Shown: positions 33,068-40,997 of the stretch, in pieces | How the letters are laid out: every line of letters starts with the position of its first letter | Position numbering within the stretch: position 1 is the first letter of the stretch | Source: CAYRGQ01 sp964444885 | Lineage (GTDB): Bacteria > Bacteroidota > Bacteroidia > Sphingobacteriales > Sphingobacteriaceae | Direction: 5' to 3' | DNA: 41,069 nt | Assembly (NCBI GenBank): GCA_964444885.1 | Contig: CAYUIZ010000014.1 | Location: forward strand, 1 to 41,069 | The notes under the pieces: model-generated | The model's database searches: none | What the model was told of the DNA's origin: nothing | Seen by the model: only the letters and a program-made list of their open reading frames with translations | Position numbers and translations under genes: made by a program

Positions 33068-35833
33068 CTAGTTGGGCAGGCGCTGGAGCCTGATATTCAA
33101 GGATAGCATAAAATAACGCGATAGGCGGTTGTTCCGCATATCGAGGATATCGCTTCCGAACACCTCCCGCGTGATCCCTGTATTCTGGTCAAACAGGTCA
33201 AAACCCTGCAAACGGATCAGCGCCATGCGGTTGCGCAGGAAAGTGTACTCCATATAGGCGTTCAGGATCGTCGGGTTGGCGTTGATATAGCTGGTATAGC
33301 CCGTATTGACCCGTTTGGAAAGATCAAAGCCCAGCGAGAAAAAGTCAGACAGGTACGTTTTTGCAGCGACGCCCACCAAGAAAGTATTCGCCGCCAGGTC
33401 ACCAATGGAGGGCAACGAATAGGTAGCCCGGTTAACCGTATAGCTTGTATTCAATTCGGCTTCGAGAATATCCTCTACGGAATAGCGCAGGTTCGCCGCC
33501 TGCGAAAGGATAATATGCCGGGCGACGTTGCGTTCCGAATTGATGTACGAAATATTGTTGATGTAGTCTGCCGATCCGTTCAGGTTTAGCTGGATGCCGC
33601 GCTTGAACAAATCCCGGCTGTACATATAATATCCCCGGCTATCGAAATAGCCCCATGTATTGGCAAAGCTGGTCTGCTGGCTCGTGGTATTGGGAAGCGC
33701 GGTACGTGTCATCACGATTTTATCCTTGACCTGGGTCAGGGCCACGCTGGCCTCGAAGAAACGGTTCTTGCCAAAGGTTGTCTGGCGGAATCGGGCATTG
33801 ACGCGGTTGATAAATTCGGCTTTCAGATCCGGATTGCCCACAATGATATGCTGCGCGTTGTTGAAGTTGCTCACGGGCTGGATATGCGAGAAATTAGGCT
33901 GGTTATTCGTCCCCAAGTAGTCAATCATCAGCTCCGCCTCGTGGGATATGCGATACCGCAGACCCGCGTTCGGAATCATGTTGATATTGCGATGCTCGGT
34001 CACGACGTCCCGATCGTACGTGAACCCACGCAAATAAAGGGGCTGGATGGCAAAGCCTAGCGTGTATTTAAACTTGGCATTTTGCTCGACCTGATAATTG
34101 ACGCCAATGCGGTTGCTTTGGAAAAAGTAAGAATAGTCTACTTCGAGCGAATCGATAAGCTCCTCGTCATCGGTATCCAGCACGTATCGCCGGCTACTGA
34201 TGGATGTATAGTTGTATTCGTAGTTGACTTCCAGTTTGCTCAGCTCATCGAGCGGCTCCACGAACGAAGCCCGCATCCGCCCTACCCGGTTGTTGTTGTT
34301 GCTTTTCACTTCCTGGTCCAGCTCATAGATATCCACCCGGGGCAATGGAACCGAGGAAGAGTCGATGGTTACGAAACTGTCGCCGATTTCCTCAAGCTTG
34401 CTCTGCTTGAAGTATTCGCCATGCAAGCCGAGCACGAACTTCCGACCCGGCTTGGCAAACGTCTTCGCATACAGTACATCCATGTCAAACGACGGCGAGG
34501 ACAAGCGTCCCACCGCCTCGTTTTCCTGGATACTGGTGATTTGCCGATTGCGGATCGTATTGATCGAATTATTTAATGTATTCGAATAGTTAAACGAGAC
34601 ATTCGGACTGAACTTCAAGTAGTTTTGCTCATTCATCTGATATTCGACGTCCCACGACATCAAATGATTGTAGTCGTCGGAAGTGGCTTTCCGATCCTCT
34701 TCATTCACGATCGTATAGCGGTCAAACACGCTGCGGAGGAGCGAGCTGCCTTCGGTGGCGTTATTTCGATTGACAAAGGTGTACTTGCCATAGGTATCGA
34801 TCTGTTCGGAAAGTTGGTCCGAGAATGTCACCCCAATGGAGTTGACCGTATTGACACCATCTACCGGATCGATAATTCCCGTCAGGTCGCCCCCGCCGCG
34901 CTCGCGCATGCCTCCGCCGGTAGGCGAACCATAGCTGAATAAGTTGGTGTTTGTATTGTTCATGGAACTGACGAGGGAGAACTCCTGCCCGTCGTTGAAG
35001 TTATTAACACCGATACTGCCGATATAGCGGCCGCGTGCGCCGCGCACATCCATATCGCCGCCACCGCCGCCGGTCACCTGTCCGAACAGGATTTTCTTAC
35101 TGTCATCCTTGAGCACGATGTTCATGATCCGCTCGGTTTCTCCGGATTTGATGCCCGTCTGTTGGTCGATTTCGCTGTGTGCATCGATCATCTGAATGCT
35201 TTCGATGAAATCCGCTGGCAAGTTGCGTGTAGCCACGGTCACGTCGCCCCCGAAAAACACCTTGCCATCCACCCGCACCTTGAGCACCTCCTGCCCATTG
35301 GCGATCACCCGCCCGTCGCGCGTCACCCGCACGCCCGGCAGGCCCTTGAGCACCTCTTCCAGCAACGCGTTTTTCTTGAATTCGTAGGCGGCAAAATTGT
35401 ACTGCACGGTATCGCCGCGAATCTCGATCGGCCGCACGCGGGCCACGACCACCTCCTTGATCAATACCCGCTCGGGTCCGAGCACAACCGGCATCAGCAC
35501 CCGCTCTGGCGCAGATGAAGCCGCCTGGTAATACCGATCCGTAAGCTGGTAGCCGATCATCCGGAAGGTCAGACGAAACTCCTGCCCCACAATGCCCGAA
35601 AAATAGTATGTGCCATTCTCGCCCGTGATGGTGGCCATGGTGTCCAACACCGAAGCCAGACGAACCGAGACACCCGCCAAAGGGACGCCTGCCGTGTCAA
35701 TGACGACTCCTTGTACGTCCCTCCGCTGGTGTTGCGCGTCCGCTAGAAACGGCACAAGGATGGAGAACCAGGAAAGCAGGATCGTATGTGTGCAACGGCG
35801 CGGCAATTTATCTGCAATATTATATCTAAGCAT
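33068..35833 (-). CDS. TonB-receptor-like outer-membrane beta-barrel protein
   Basis: This 921-residue protein has a signal region (about 1-33, ending LADAQ). A carboxypeptidase-regulatory-like domain follows at 38-125 (QGVVIDTAGVPLAGVSVRLA), then a plug-like domain at about 140-235 (LLEEVLKGLPGVRVTRDG, VRVDGKVFFGGD) and a long barrel of OMP_b-brl_3 type to the C-terminus (MLSLNIRLQRLPN). Such proteins resemble SusC-like TonB-dependent transporters but often lack a SusD partner, as here. Its cargo is unknown. It heads a two-gene unit with the quinone oxidoreductase. Confidence 0.88.
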   Translation of the reverse strand: MLRYNIADKLPRRCTHTILLSWFSILVPFLADAQHQRRDVQGVVIDTAGVPLAGVSVRLASVLDTMATITGENGTYYFSGIVGQEFRLTFRMIGYQLTDRYYQAASSAPERVLMPVVLGPERVLIKEVVVARVRPIEIRGDTVQYNFAAYEFKKNALLEEVLKGLPGVRVTRDGRVIANGQEVLKVRVDGKVFFGGDVTVATRNLPADFIESIQMIDAHSEIDQQTGIKSGETERIMNIVLKDDSKKILFGQVTGGGGGDMDVRGARGRYIGSIGVNNFNDGQEFSLVSSMNNTNTNLFSYGSPTGGGMRERGGGDLTGIIDPVDGVNTVNSIGVTFSDQLSEQIDTYGKYTFVNRNNATEGSSLLRSVFDRYTIVNEEDRKATSDDYNHLMSWDVEYQMNEQNYLKFSPNVSFNYSNTLNNSINTIRNRQITSIQENEAVGRLSSPSFDMDVLYAKTFAKPGRKFVLGLHGEYFKQSKLEEIGDSFVTIDSSSVPLPRVDIYELDQEVKSNNNNRVGRMRASFVEPLDELSKLEVNYEYNYTSISSRRYVLDTDDEELIDSLEVDYSYFFQSNRIGVNYQVEQNAKFKYTLGFAIQPLYLRGFTYDRDVVTEHRNINMIPNAGLRYRISHEAELMIDYLGTNNQPNFSHIQPVSNFNNAQHIIVGNPDLKAEFINRVNARFRQTTFGKNRFFEASVALTQVKDKIVMTRTALPNTTSQQTSFANTWGYFDSRGYYMYSRDLFKRGIQLNLNGSADYINNISYINSERNVARHIILSQAANLRYSVEDILEAELNTSYTVNRATYSLPSIGDLAANTFLVGVAAKTYLSDFFSLGFDLSKRVNTGYTSYINANPTILNAYMEYTFLRNRMALIRLQGFDLFDQNTGITREVFGSDILDMRNNRLSRYFMLSLNIRLQRLPN

Positions 35834-35949
35834 TTACTAAACAGCCGCTTCCGGCATCCTCCACTCGGATTTGAGGCTGATTAGTCTCCCGCTATTGATG
35901 CGGACAGTACCATATAAAACGTAAGATAGTACTAAATCCGTATTCGTGC

Positions 35950-35988
35950 AAAAAAAATCGGGCTGCTCCTATTTGGAGACAGCCCGAT
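35950..35988 (-). terminator. Intrinsic terminator of the ferritin gene
   Basis: Read on the minus strand, ATCGGGCTG pairs with CAGCCCGAT (9 bp), extended by a CTCC/GGAG stem with one bulged base and a 5-base loop, then runs into eight T. It begins 20 bases after the ferritin stop. Confidence 0.92.
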
Positions 35989-36008
35989 AGCTTCTTCAGG
36001 CCTTCCGG

Positions 36009-36533
36009 CTACTCGGGATAGGATACTTTGGGGATGTGCTTGTCGATCTCCCAACGTCCCGTGCCCTCTTCGCCAATCACGTCAAACATATCCAAAATCC
36101 GGCGTGCCACGTACTCTTCCTCCACTTGCTCCTCAAGGAACCACTGGATGAATTGGAAAGTGACAAAATCCTTTACCCGAAAGCAAGTTTCCGCAATCTT
36201 ATTGAATTGCTGCGTGACGTACATCTCCTGCTCCAACGTCTGCTCAAACACTGCCCGGAACGAGTCGAAATCAGCGGGGATATTCACCACCTCAGGGGAG
36301 ATGGCGCGGCCGCCGCGGTCATTGATGTACTTAAAAAGCTTCAGCATGTGCGCACGCTCCTCGTCGGATTGCTTCGCGAAAAAGTCGGCGCTAAAATCCA
36401 ATCCCTGGTCATCGCACCACGATGACATGGACAAGTATAAGGATGATGCATAAGCTTCCGCTTTGATTTGCTCATTCAATATATTCTCGATCTCTTCGTT
36501 CAACGAAGTTTTCAATCCCAATAAATCTTTCAT
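36009..36533 (-). CDS. ftnA: Non-heme ferritin
   Basis: This 174-residue bacterial ferritin has the complete diiron ferroxidase centre: E26 (AEAYAS), E59 and H62 (DEERAH), E103, Q136 and E139 (EEQVEEEY), aligning with E. coli FtnA residues E17, E50, H53, E94, Q127 and E130. It oxidises Fe(II) and stores iron in a 24-subunit shell in the cytoplasm. The length is slightly above the family norm because of a short N-terminal extension. It is transcribed away from a metal ABC importer across about 280 bases, so storage and import share a control region. Confidence 0.96.
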   Translation of the reverse strand: MKDLLGLKTSLNEEIENILNEQIKAEAYASSLYLSMSSWCDDQGLDFSADFFAKQSDEERAHMLKLFKYINDRGGRAISPEVVNIPADFDSFRAVFEQTLEQEMYVTQQFNKIAETCFRVKDFVTFQFIQWFLEEQVEEEYVARRILDMFDVIGEEGTGRWEIDKHIPKVSYPE

Positions 36534-36610
36534 AGCTATTACTGTTTATCTATTTTTTTTGTTTCCAATAAAACATTTGTCTTCCGGGAATTTATGTCTC
36601 CCGTCTATGG

Positions 36611-36618
36611 CAAATTTA
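36611..36618 (-). promoter_or_regulatory. -7 element of the ferritin promoter
   Basis: On the minus strand TAAATTTG is an exact TAnnTTTG. It predicts a leader of about 70 bases, in which CGGGA and TCCCG could form a short hairpin. No TTTG is found at -33. Confidence 0.45.
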
Positions 36619-36759
36619 CGCAATGACTGCCGATTTTGCGCATCCTAATCACAATACAAATTCAGTCTAAATTACCGAAATCGAATGGTCTGCCAACCGC
36701 TTTACGTTAACGCAAAACAGGGCTACGGCCAAAAAGTTCGCGTCATCTCACAAAAAATG

Positions 36760-36773
36760 TTAGATTAATCTAA
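36760..36773. promoter_or_regulatory. Palindromic candidate metalloregulator operator
   Basis: TTAGATTAATCTAA is a perfect 14-bp palindrome. It ends six bases before the -7 element (36780-36787) of the metal-importer operon, in the zone between -33 and -7 where a bound repressor would block polymerase. The TTAG...CTAA half-sites recall DtxR-family operators. The obvious candidate to bind it is the DtxR/MntR-like domain fused to the permease encoded in the same operon. Confidence 0.6.
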
Positions 36774-36779
36774 ATTTTG

Positions 36780-36787
36780 TATTTTTG
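36780..36787 (+). promoter_or_regulatory. -7 element of the metal importer operon
   Basis: TATTTTTG matches TAnnTTTG exactly. Transcription would start near 36794, which leaves too little leader for the GTG at 36797 and favours the ATG at 36812. Confidence 0.55.
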
Positions 36788-36811
36788 TGATTCAAAGTGA
36801 AGAAATACAGG

Positions 36812-37720
36812 ATGATCAGGTTGATTTTGAACGGCATAATGATAGGCATGATTGTCCTTGTATCGTCATGCCGTCCGTCTGTGCCTGCCCCAACGCAGCG
36901 GCCAAAAATCGTCGTCACTACCGGCATGCTGGCCGACATGGTCAAACATATTGTTGGCGACTCGGCTACGGTGCGCGCGATTATGCAACCCGGGGTCGAT
37001 CCCCACTTGTACAAAGCCAGCCTGGGCGACCTAAAACACATCGTGGACGCCGATTATCTGATTTATAACGGTCTCGGACTCGAAGGACGGCTAGCCCGGA
37101 TATTGCACAAGCAAGCCGCTGTCAAGCCGGTCATTAGCGTCGGCGACAGCCTGCAAGAAAATCTGTTGCACAGGGGCACGGTTTACGACCCGCACATCTG
37201 GTTTGACGTGTCGCTCTGGTGCGAGGCTACGCTGGCGGCTGCCGAGGCGCTCAGCCAATTGAGCCCGCCACACCGGGCGTATTACATGCAAAACGCACAG
37301 GCGTATGCCGGCTTGCTGGACTCCCTCGACCGTTGGGTACGCCACGAAATCCAGACCATTCCCCCCGAGCGGCGCGTATTAATCACGGCGCACGACGCGT
37401 TTGGTTATTTTGGACGGGCCTATGGCATCGAGGTGCGCGGACTGCAAGGCATATCGACCATTTCGGAATTTGGCTTGCGGGACGTCACGGATCTGGTCGA
37501 TTTTGTAGCCGAACGCGATATTCCCGCCATATTTGTCGAAACATCCGTGTCCGACCGATCGCTCAGAGCTGTCATGGCGGGCGCACGCGACCGGGGCCAC
37601 CCCCTGCATATCGGCGGGCAACTCTATGCGGACGCCATGGGCGACCCGACTACGGAGGCCGGCACGTATATCGGCATGGTCACCCATAATGTGAACACCA
37701 TCGTCGCCGCCCTGCGGTGA
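36812..37720 (+). CDS. Metal ABC transporter substrate-binding lipoprotein (TroA/ZnuA/YtgA family)
   Basis: This cluster A-I metal-binding protein has a lipoprotein signal (MIRLILNGIMIGMIVLVSSC, lipobox VSSC). The four metal ligands of the TroA type are visible: H65 (VDPHLYK), H128 (YDPHIWF), H194 (TAHDAFGYF) and D274 (LYADAMG). No histidine-rich loop of the ZnuA kind is present, which argues for manganese or iron rather than zinc. In-frame GTG at 36797 is a possible earlier start, but the promoter lies too close to it. It captures metal in the periplasm and hands it to the permeases encoded downstream. It is the first gene of a four-gene operon ordered as in chlamydial ytgABCD. Confidence 0.93.
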   Translation: MIRLILNGIMIGMIVLVSSCRPSVPAPTQRPKIVVTTGMLADMVKHIVGDSATVRAIMQPGVDPHLYKASLGDLKHIVDADYLIYNGLGLEGRLARILHKQAAVKPVISVGDSLQENLLHRGTVYDPHIWFDVSLWCEATLAAAEALSQLSPPHRAYYMQNAQAYAGLLDSLDRWVRHEIQTIPPERRVLITAHDAFGYFGRAYGIEVRGLQGISTISEFGLRDVTDLVDFVAERDIPAIFVETSVSDRSLRAVMAGARDRGHPLHIGGQLYADAMGDPTTEAGTYIGMVTHNVNTIVAALR

Positions 37721-37740
37721 TTAGGCAAACAGAAAACAAC

Positions 37741-38532
37741 ATGATAACACACGTCGAAAATCCGATCATGGAAGTCCACGACCTAACCGTCAGCTATTCG
37801 CGCAAACCGGTGCTGTGGGGTGTGGATTTCACGTTGCCACGCGGCGCCATCGCGGGCATTATCGGACCCAATGGCGCGGGCAAGTCGACCCTGCTCAAAG
37901 CCGCGATGGGCCTGCTGCCCGTGGCGAGCGGCCACGCCAAATTCCTCGGCCAGCCCTTGGATGCGGTTCGCAAGCAGGTAAGCTACGTGCCGCAACGGGA
38001 ATCGGTAGACTGGGACTTTCCTGTTTCGGTGCTTGACGTGGTGCTGATGGGCCGTTACGGCCATGCCGGACCGATGGCCCGCCTGAGCCGTGAAGACCGG
38101 CAGATCGCAGAAGCCAGCCTGGAGAAGACCGGCATGTCCGCGTTCGCCAAGCGGCAAATCTCACAGCTCTCCGGCGGGCAGCAGCAACGGGTGTTCCTGG
38201 CTAGGGCTTTGGCCCAGCAGGCCGACTTATACGTCATGGACGAGCCCTTTGCCGGTGTGGATGCGGCTACGGAAGACGCTATTTTCGCACTATTCAAAGA
38301 GATGGCGTCCAGCGGCAAAACCGTTATCGTCGTGCACCACGACTTGCCCTCGGCCAGAGCCTACTTCGACTGGATCGTCATGCTCAACATGCGCCTGGTG
38401 GCCTCAGGTCCCACAGCCGACGTACTAACCGACGAGCTGTTGCAAAAAACATACGGTGGCAAATTAAATATCCTCAGCCAGCTGGGCGAAATCATTCAGG
38501 ACCAGTCTTTCCCGCCCCGCGAGCGGCGATAG
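37741..38532 (+). CDS. Metal ABC transporter ATPase (MntB/ZnuC/YtgB family)
   Basis: This ABC ATPase of about 263 residues has Walker A GPNGAGKS (42-49), signature LSGGQQQR (143-150), Walker B LYVMDEP (163-169) and the H-loop VVHHD near 200. It powers uptake by the two permeases encoded downstream. The frame can also begin at a GTG at 37717, overlapping the stop of the binding-protein gene by four bases; the ATG at 37741 gives the usual N-terminus (MEVHDLTVSY follows). It is followed after 21 bases by the permease-regulator fusion gene. Confidence 0.94.
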   Translation: MITHVENPIMEVHDLTVSYSRKPVLWGVDFTLPRGAIAGIIGPNGAGKSTLLKAAMGLLPVASGHAKFLGQPLDAVRKQVSYVPQRESVDWDFPVSVLDVVLMGRYGHAGPMARLSREDRQIAEASLEKTGMSAFAKRQISQLSGGQQQRVFLARALAQQADLYVMDEPFAGVDAATEDAIFALFKEMASSGKTVIVVHHDLPSARAYFDWIVMLNMRLVASGPTADVLTDELLQKTYGGKLNILSQLGEIIQDQSFPPRERR

Positions 38533-38553
38533 CAAGCTAACGAAGGAATCTCC

Positions 38554-39855
38554 ATGGAAACACTGATCGAGTTCTTTTCATTTGGCGACATCAACGTGCT
38601 TTACGTTGTGCTGGGCACCATGTTGCTGGCGGCCAGCGCAGCGGTGGTCGGCTCGTTCACCCTCATGAAGAAAAAAGCCTTGGTAGGCGATGCCATCGCC
38701 CATTCGGTGTTGCCGGGCATCTGCGCCGCGTTCCTCTTTGCAGGCAGTAAAAGCACCGTCCTGATGGTGCTTGGTGCCTTTGCAACCGGCTGGCTGTCCT
38801 TGCTGGCTATCGACTACATCACCGCGAAGTCCAAACTGAAGAAAGACGCGGCTATCGGGCTAGTGCTTTCGGTATTTTTCGGCATCGGCGTGGTGATGCT
38901 TACCTTCATCCAGCGCAGCGGCAACGCCGCGCAGAGCGGCCTGGAACATTTCCTGTTTGGCAACGCCGCGGCACTCATCGATCAGGATTTGGCCGTGTTC
39001 GGCATCCTCGCTATCATCATTGTGGCCGTGGTAGCTTTGTTTTTCAACACATTCACGCTAATTGCGTTCAACGCTGAATACGCGGAAGTGCTGGGCCTGC
39101 CCGTACGGCGGCTAGAGCTGTTGCTGACCAGTTTAACGGTGCTTGCCGTCGTGACGGGAATCACCGCCGTAGGCGTGGTACTGATGGCTGCCATGCTCAT
39201 CACCCCTGCCGCTGCAGCCCGGTATTGGACGGACAGCATGCGGAAGATCGTGTGGATCGCAGCAGCCTTCGGCGCATTTTCAGGTCTTGCGGGTGCTTTT
39301 ATTTCGTTTTTGGCACCTGCTATGCCGACGGGGCCGTGGATGGTGGTGGTATCATCGGTCATCGCGTTCTTTTCGTTCTTCTGCGCGCCACGCAAAGGCA
39401 TCTTGCAACGGGCGCGCCGTCAGGGCAAAAACCGAAGGCTGATCGCCAGGGAGAACACGCTCAAACTCTTTTACCAACTGGGCGAACGCACGGATAATTT
39501 TTTCACCCCCCGCACCTTCGACGAGTTGCGTCTGGCGCGCGAAATGGGCGACAGCGCATTACGCCTAACCTTGCGGCAGCTGAGGCGAAGCCGCCTGCTG
39601 GTTCACCACAACAAAAGCTGGGCACTTACCGAACCTGGGCTGGCCGAGGCGTCGCGGGTCGTGCGGCTGCACAGGCTTTGGGAACTCTACCTCACCAAGC
39701 GCATGAATATCGCTACCGACCACGTGCATGAGGACGCGGAGGCCATGGAGCATGTGATCACTCCCGAACTGGAGCGCGAGCTCGAACGCGAATTGGGGTA
39801 CCCGTCCAAGGACCCCCACGACTCGCCAATCCCCGATGCCGGCAATCCGAACTAA
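38554..39855 (+). CDS. Metal permease fused to a C-terminal DtxR/MntR-type metalloregulator (YtgCR-like)
   Basis: Residues 1-277 are a typical ABC-3 metal permease with about eight membrane helices (VGDAIAHSVLPGI; VLGLPVRRLELL). After a very basic linker (280-299, RKGILQRARRQGKNRR), residues about 300-433 form a complete DtxR-family regulator. It has a winged helix (FDELRLAREMGDSALRLTLRQLRRSRLL, W356-LTEPG wing) and a metal-binding dimerisation domain ending in the family hallmark GYPSKDPHDSPIP. Predicted ligands are H373, E377, H392, E396, E399 and H400; E396 replaces the DtxR cysteine, as in manganese-type MntR. N301 and K304 stand where MntR has D8 and E11. A permease of about 280 residues would be normal; here 433 is explained by the fusion. 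AAGGA lies 9 bases before the ATG. It probably senses the imported metal and controls its own operon. Confidence 0.93.
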   Translation: METLIEFFSFGDINVLYVVLGTMLLAASAAVVGSFTLMKKKALVGDAIAHSVLPGICAAFLFAGSKSTVLMVLGAFATGWLSLLAIDYITAKSKLKKDAAIGLVLSVFFGIGVVMLTFIQRSGNAAQSGLEHFLFGNAAALIDQDLAVFGILAIIIVAVVALFFNTFTLIAFNAEYAEVLGLPVRRLELLLTSLTVLAVVTGITAVGVVLMAAMLITPAAAARYWTDSMRKIVWIAAAFGAFSGLAGAFISFLAPAMPTGPWMVVVSSVIAFFSFFCAPRKGILQRARRQGKNRRLIARENTLKLFYQLGERTDNFFTPRTFDELRLAREMGDSALRLTLRQLRRSRLLVHHNKSWALTEPGLAEASRVVRLHRLWELYLTKRMNIATDHVHEDAEAMEHVITPELERELERELGYPSKDPHDSPIPDAGNPN

Positions 39856-39875
39856 AACTTGACAAAGCAGGCACA

Positions 39876-39989
39876 ATGAAACTGAAACCATTCCGTTATA
39901 AACGCCAATCGAACACTCCCATGGGTATTGCGACCTACGGGCGCGACGTATTGCACGGCACGCTGAACCGGTTAAATTCGACAATATGA
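39876..39989 (+). CDS. Possible 37-residue leader ORF coupled to the second permease
   Basis: ATG at 39876 is preceded by AAAGCAGG. The frame encodes MKLKPFRYKRQSNTPMGIAT followed by YGRDVLHGTLNRLNSTI. Its TGA overlaps the ATG of the next permease gene (ATGA, 39986-39989). That permease has no ribosome-binding site of its own, so reading this ORF may be what brings ribosomes to it. The peptide is basic and matches no family I know. Confidence 0.35.
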   Translation: MKLKPFRYKRQSNTPMGIATYGRDVLHGTLNRLNSTI

Positions 39990-40867
39990 TTGCATTCTGG
40001 ATTATATTAACCGGGGCGTTGGTGGCCATGAGTTGCGGCCTGTTAGGCTGCTTTCTCGTGCTGCGCCGGATGAGTATGGTGGGCGATGCCATCAGTCACG
40101 CCGTGCTGCCCGGCATCGTTATTGCCTTTTTGCTGAGCGGTTCCCGGGATACCGGCTTCATGCTATTGGGCGCTGCCGCAACGGGCATGCTGGCGACGAT
40201 GCTGATTACCTACTTCCATCGACGCGCCGGGTTGCAGGCCGATGCATCGATTGGCGTCACCTTCACGTTCCTTTTTGCTGTCGGTATAATTCTCATTAGC
40301 GCGTATGCGGGTCATGTCGACATCGACCAAGACTGCGTACTGTACGGCGAAATTGCGTATGTACCGGTTGACCTGTGGATTACCAGCGGGGGCACCGTGA
40401 TGGGACCGCGCGCTGTTTATATTCTGTCGGGCTTACTGGTGCTAATCGTATTATTCGTCACGTTGGGCTATCGAAAGCTCATGCTCACGTCCTTTGATCC
40501 CGGCTTCGCCCAGTCCATCGGCATTCCCACGGGCATTTGGCATTATTTGCTGATGGCAGCCGTATCCCTGGCTACCGTTGGGTCGTTCGAATCGGTTGGC
40601 GCAATCCTTGTCGTCGCCTTCTTAATCGGCCCACCGGCAACAGCCTACCTCCTAACCCGTTCCCTCAAGCAGATGCTTTGGCTGACGGTGGGGCTAGCGT
40701 TTGTGATTGCCAGCAGCGGCTATTTGCTGGCGAGCTGGCTCAATGCTTCCGTGGCGGGTTGCATGGCCGTGATGGTAGGCGTTTGCTTCGGCATGGCTTT
40801 CATTTGGCAACTGGCCAGAAAACGCACAAGCGTGATCCGGCCGTTCTGGGAAAAACTGCCACAATAA
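39986..40867 (+). CDS. Metal ABC transporter permease (ABC-3 family, YtgD/MntC-like)
   Basis: This 293-residue inner-membrane permease has about eight hydrophobic helices and the family segments MVGDAISHAVLPGIVIAF, HVDIDQDCVLYGEIAYV and FLIGPPATAYLL. The first is nearly identical to the matching part of the fused permease, so the two probably form the heterodimeric channel. It carries no regulator domain. Its start is coupled to a short upstream ORF by an ATGA overlap. It is the last gene of the operon; no strong terminator follows before the tRNA promoter. Confidence 0.93.
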   Translation: MIAFWIILTGALVAMSCGLLGCFLVLRRMSMVGDAISHAVLPGIVIAFLLSGSRDTGFMLLGAAATGMLATMLITYFHRRAGLQADASIGVTFTFLFAVGIILISAYAGHVDIDQDCVLYGEIAYVPVDLWITSGGTVMGPRAVYILSGLLVLIVLFVTLGYRKLMLTSFDPGFAQSIGIPTGIWHYLLMAAVSLATVGSFESVGAILVVAFLIGPPATAYLLTRSLKQMLWLTVGLAFVIASSGYLLASWLNASVAGCMAVMVGVCFGMAFIWQLARKRTSVIRPFWEKLPQ

Positions 40868-40934
40868 ACGGCATGTGCAATAATCCTCGACCTGAGGGAG
40901 TTGCCACGTAGCCGCAGTTTTTCGAAAAAAACAT

Positions 40935-40965
40935 TTTGCAAATAACGGATTAATAAATACATTTA
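40935..40965 (+). promoter_or_regulatory. Promoter of the tRNA-Leu gene
   Basis: TTTG at 40935-40938, exactly 19 bases, then TACATTTA at 40958-40965 matches TTTG-N19-TAnnTTTG with one mismatch. It ends 32 bases before the tRNA. Confidence 0.65.
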
Positions 40966-40997
40966 CATCCCCGAACGGGAATAGTACGTTAACATAT

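Noticed and set aside
29686..35833. A polysaccharide utilisation locus around GH92 and the TonB-receptor-like protein.
   Set aside because: No SusD lipoprotein, no dedicated regulator, and a quinone oxidoreductase gene lies between; the evidence is too thin.
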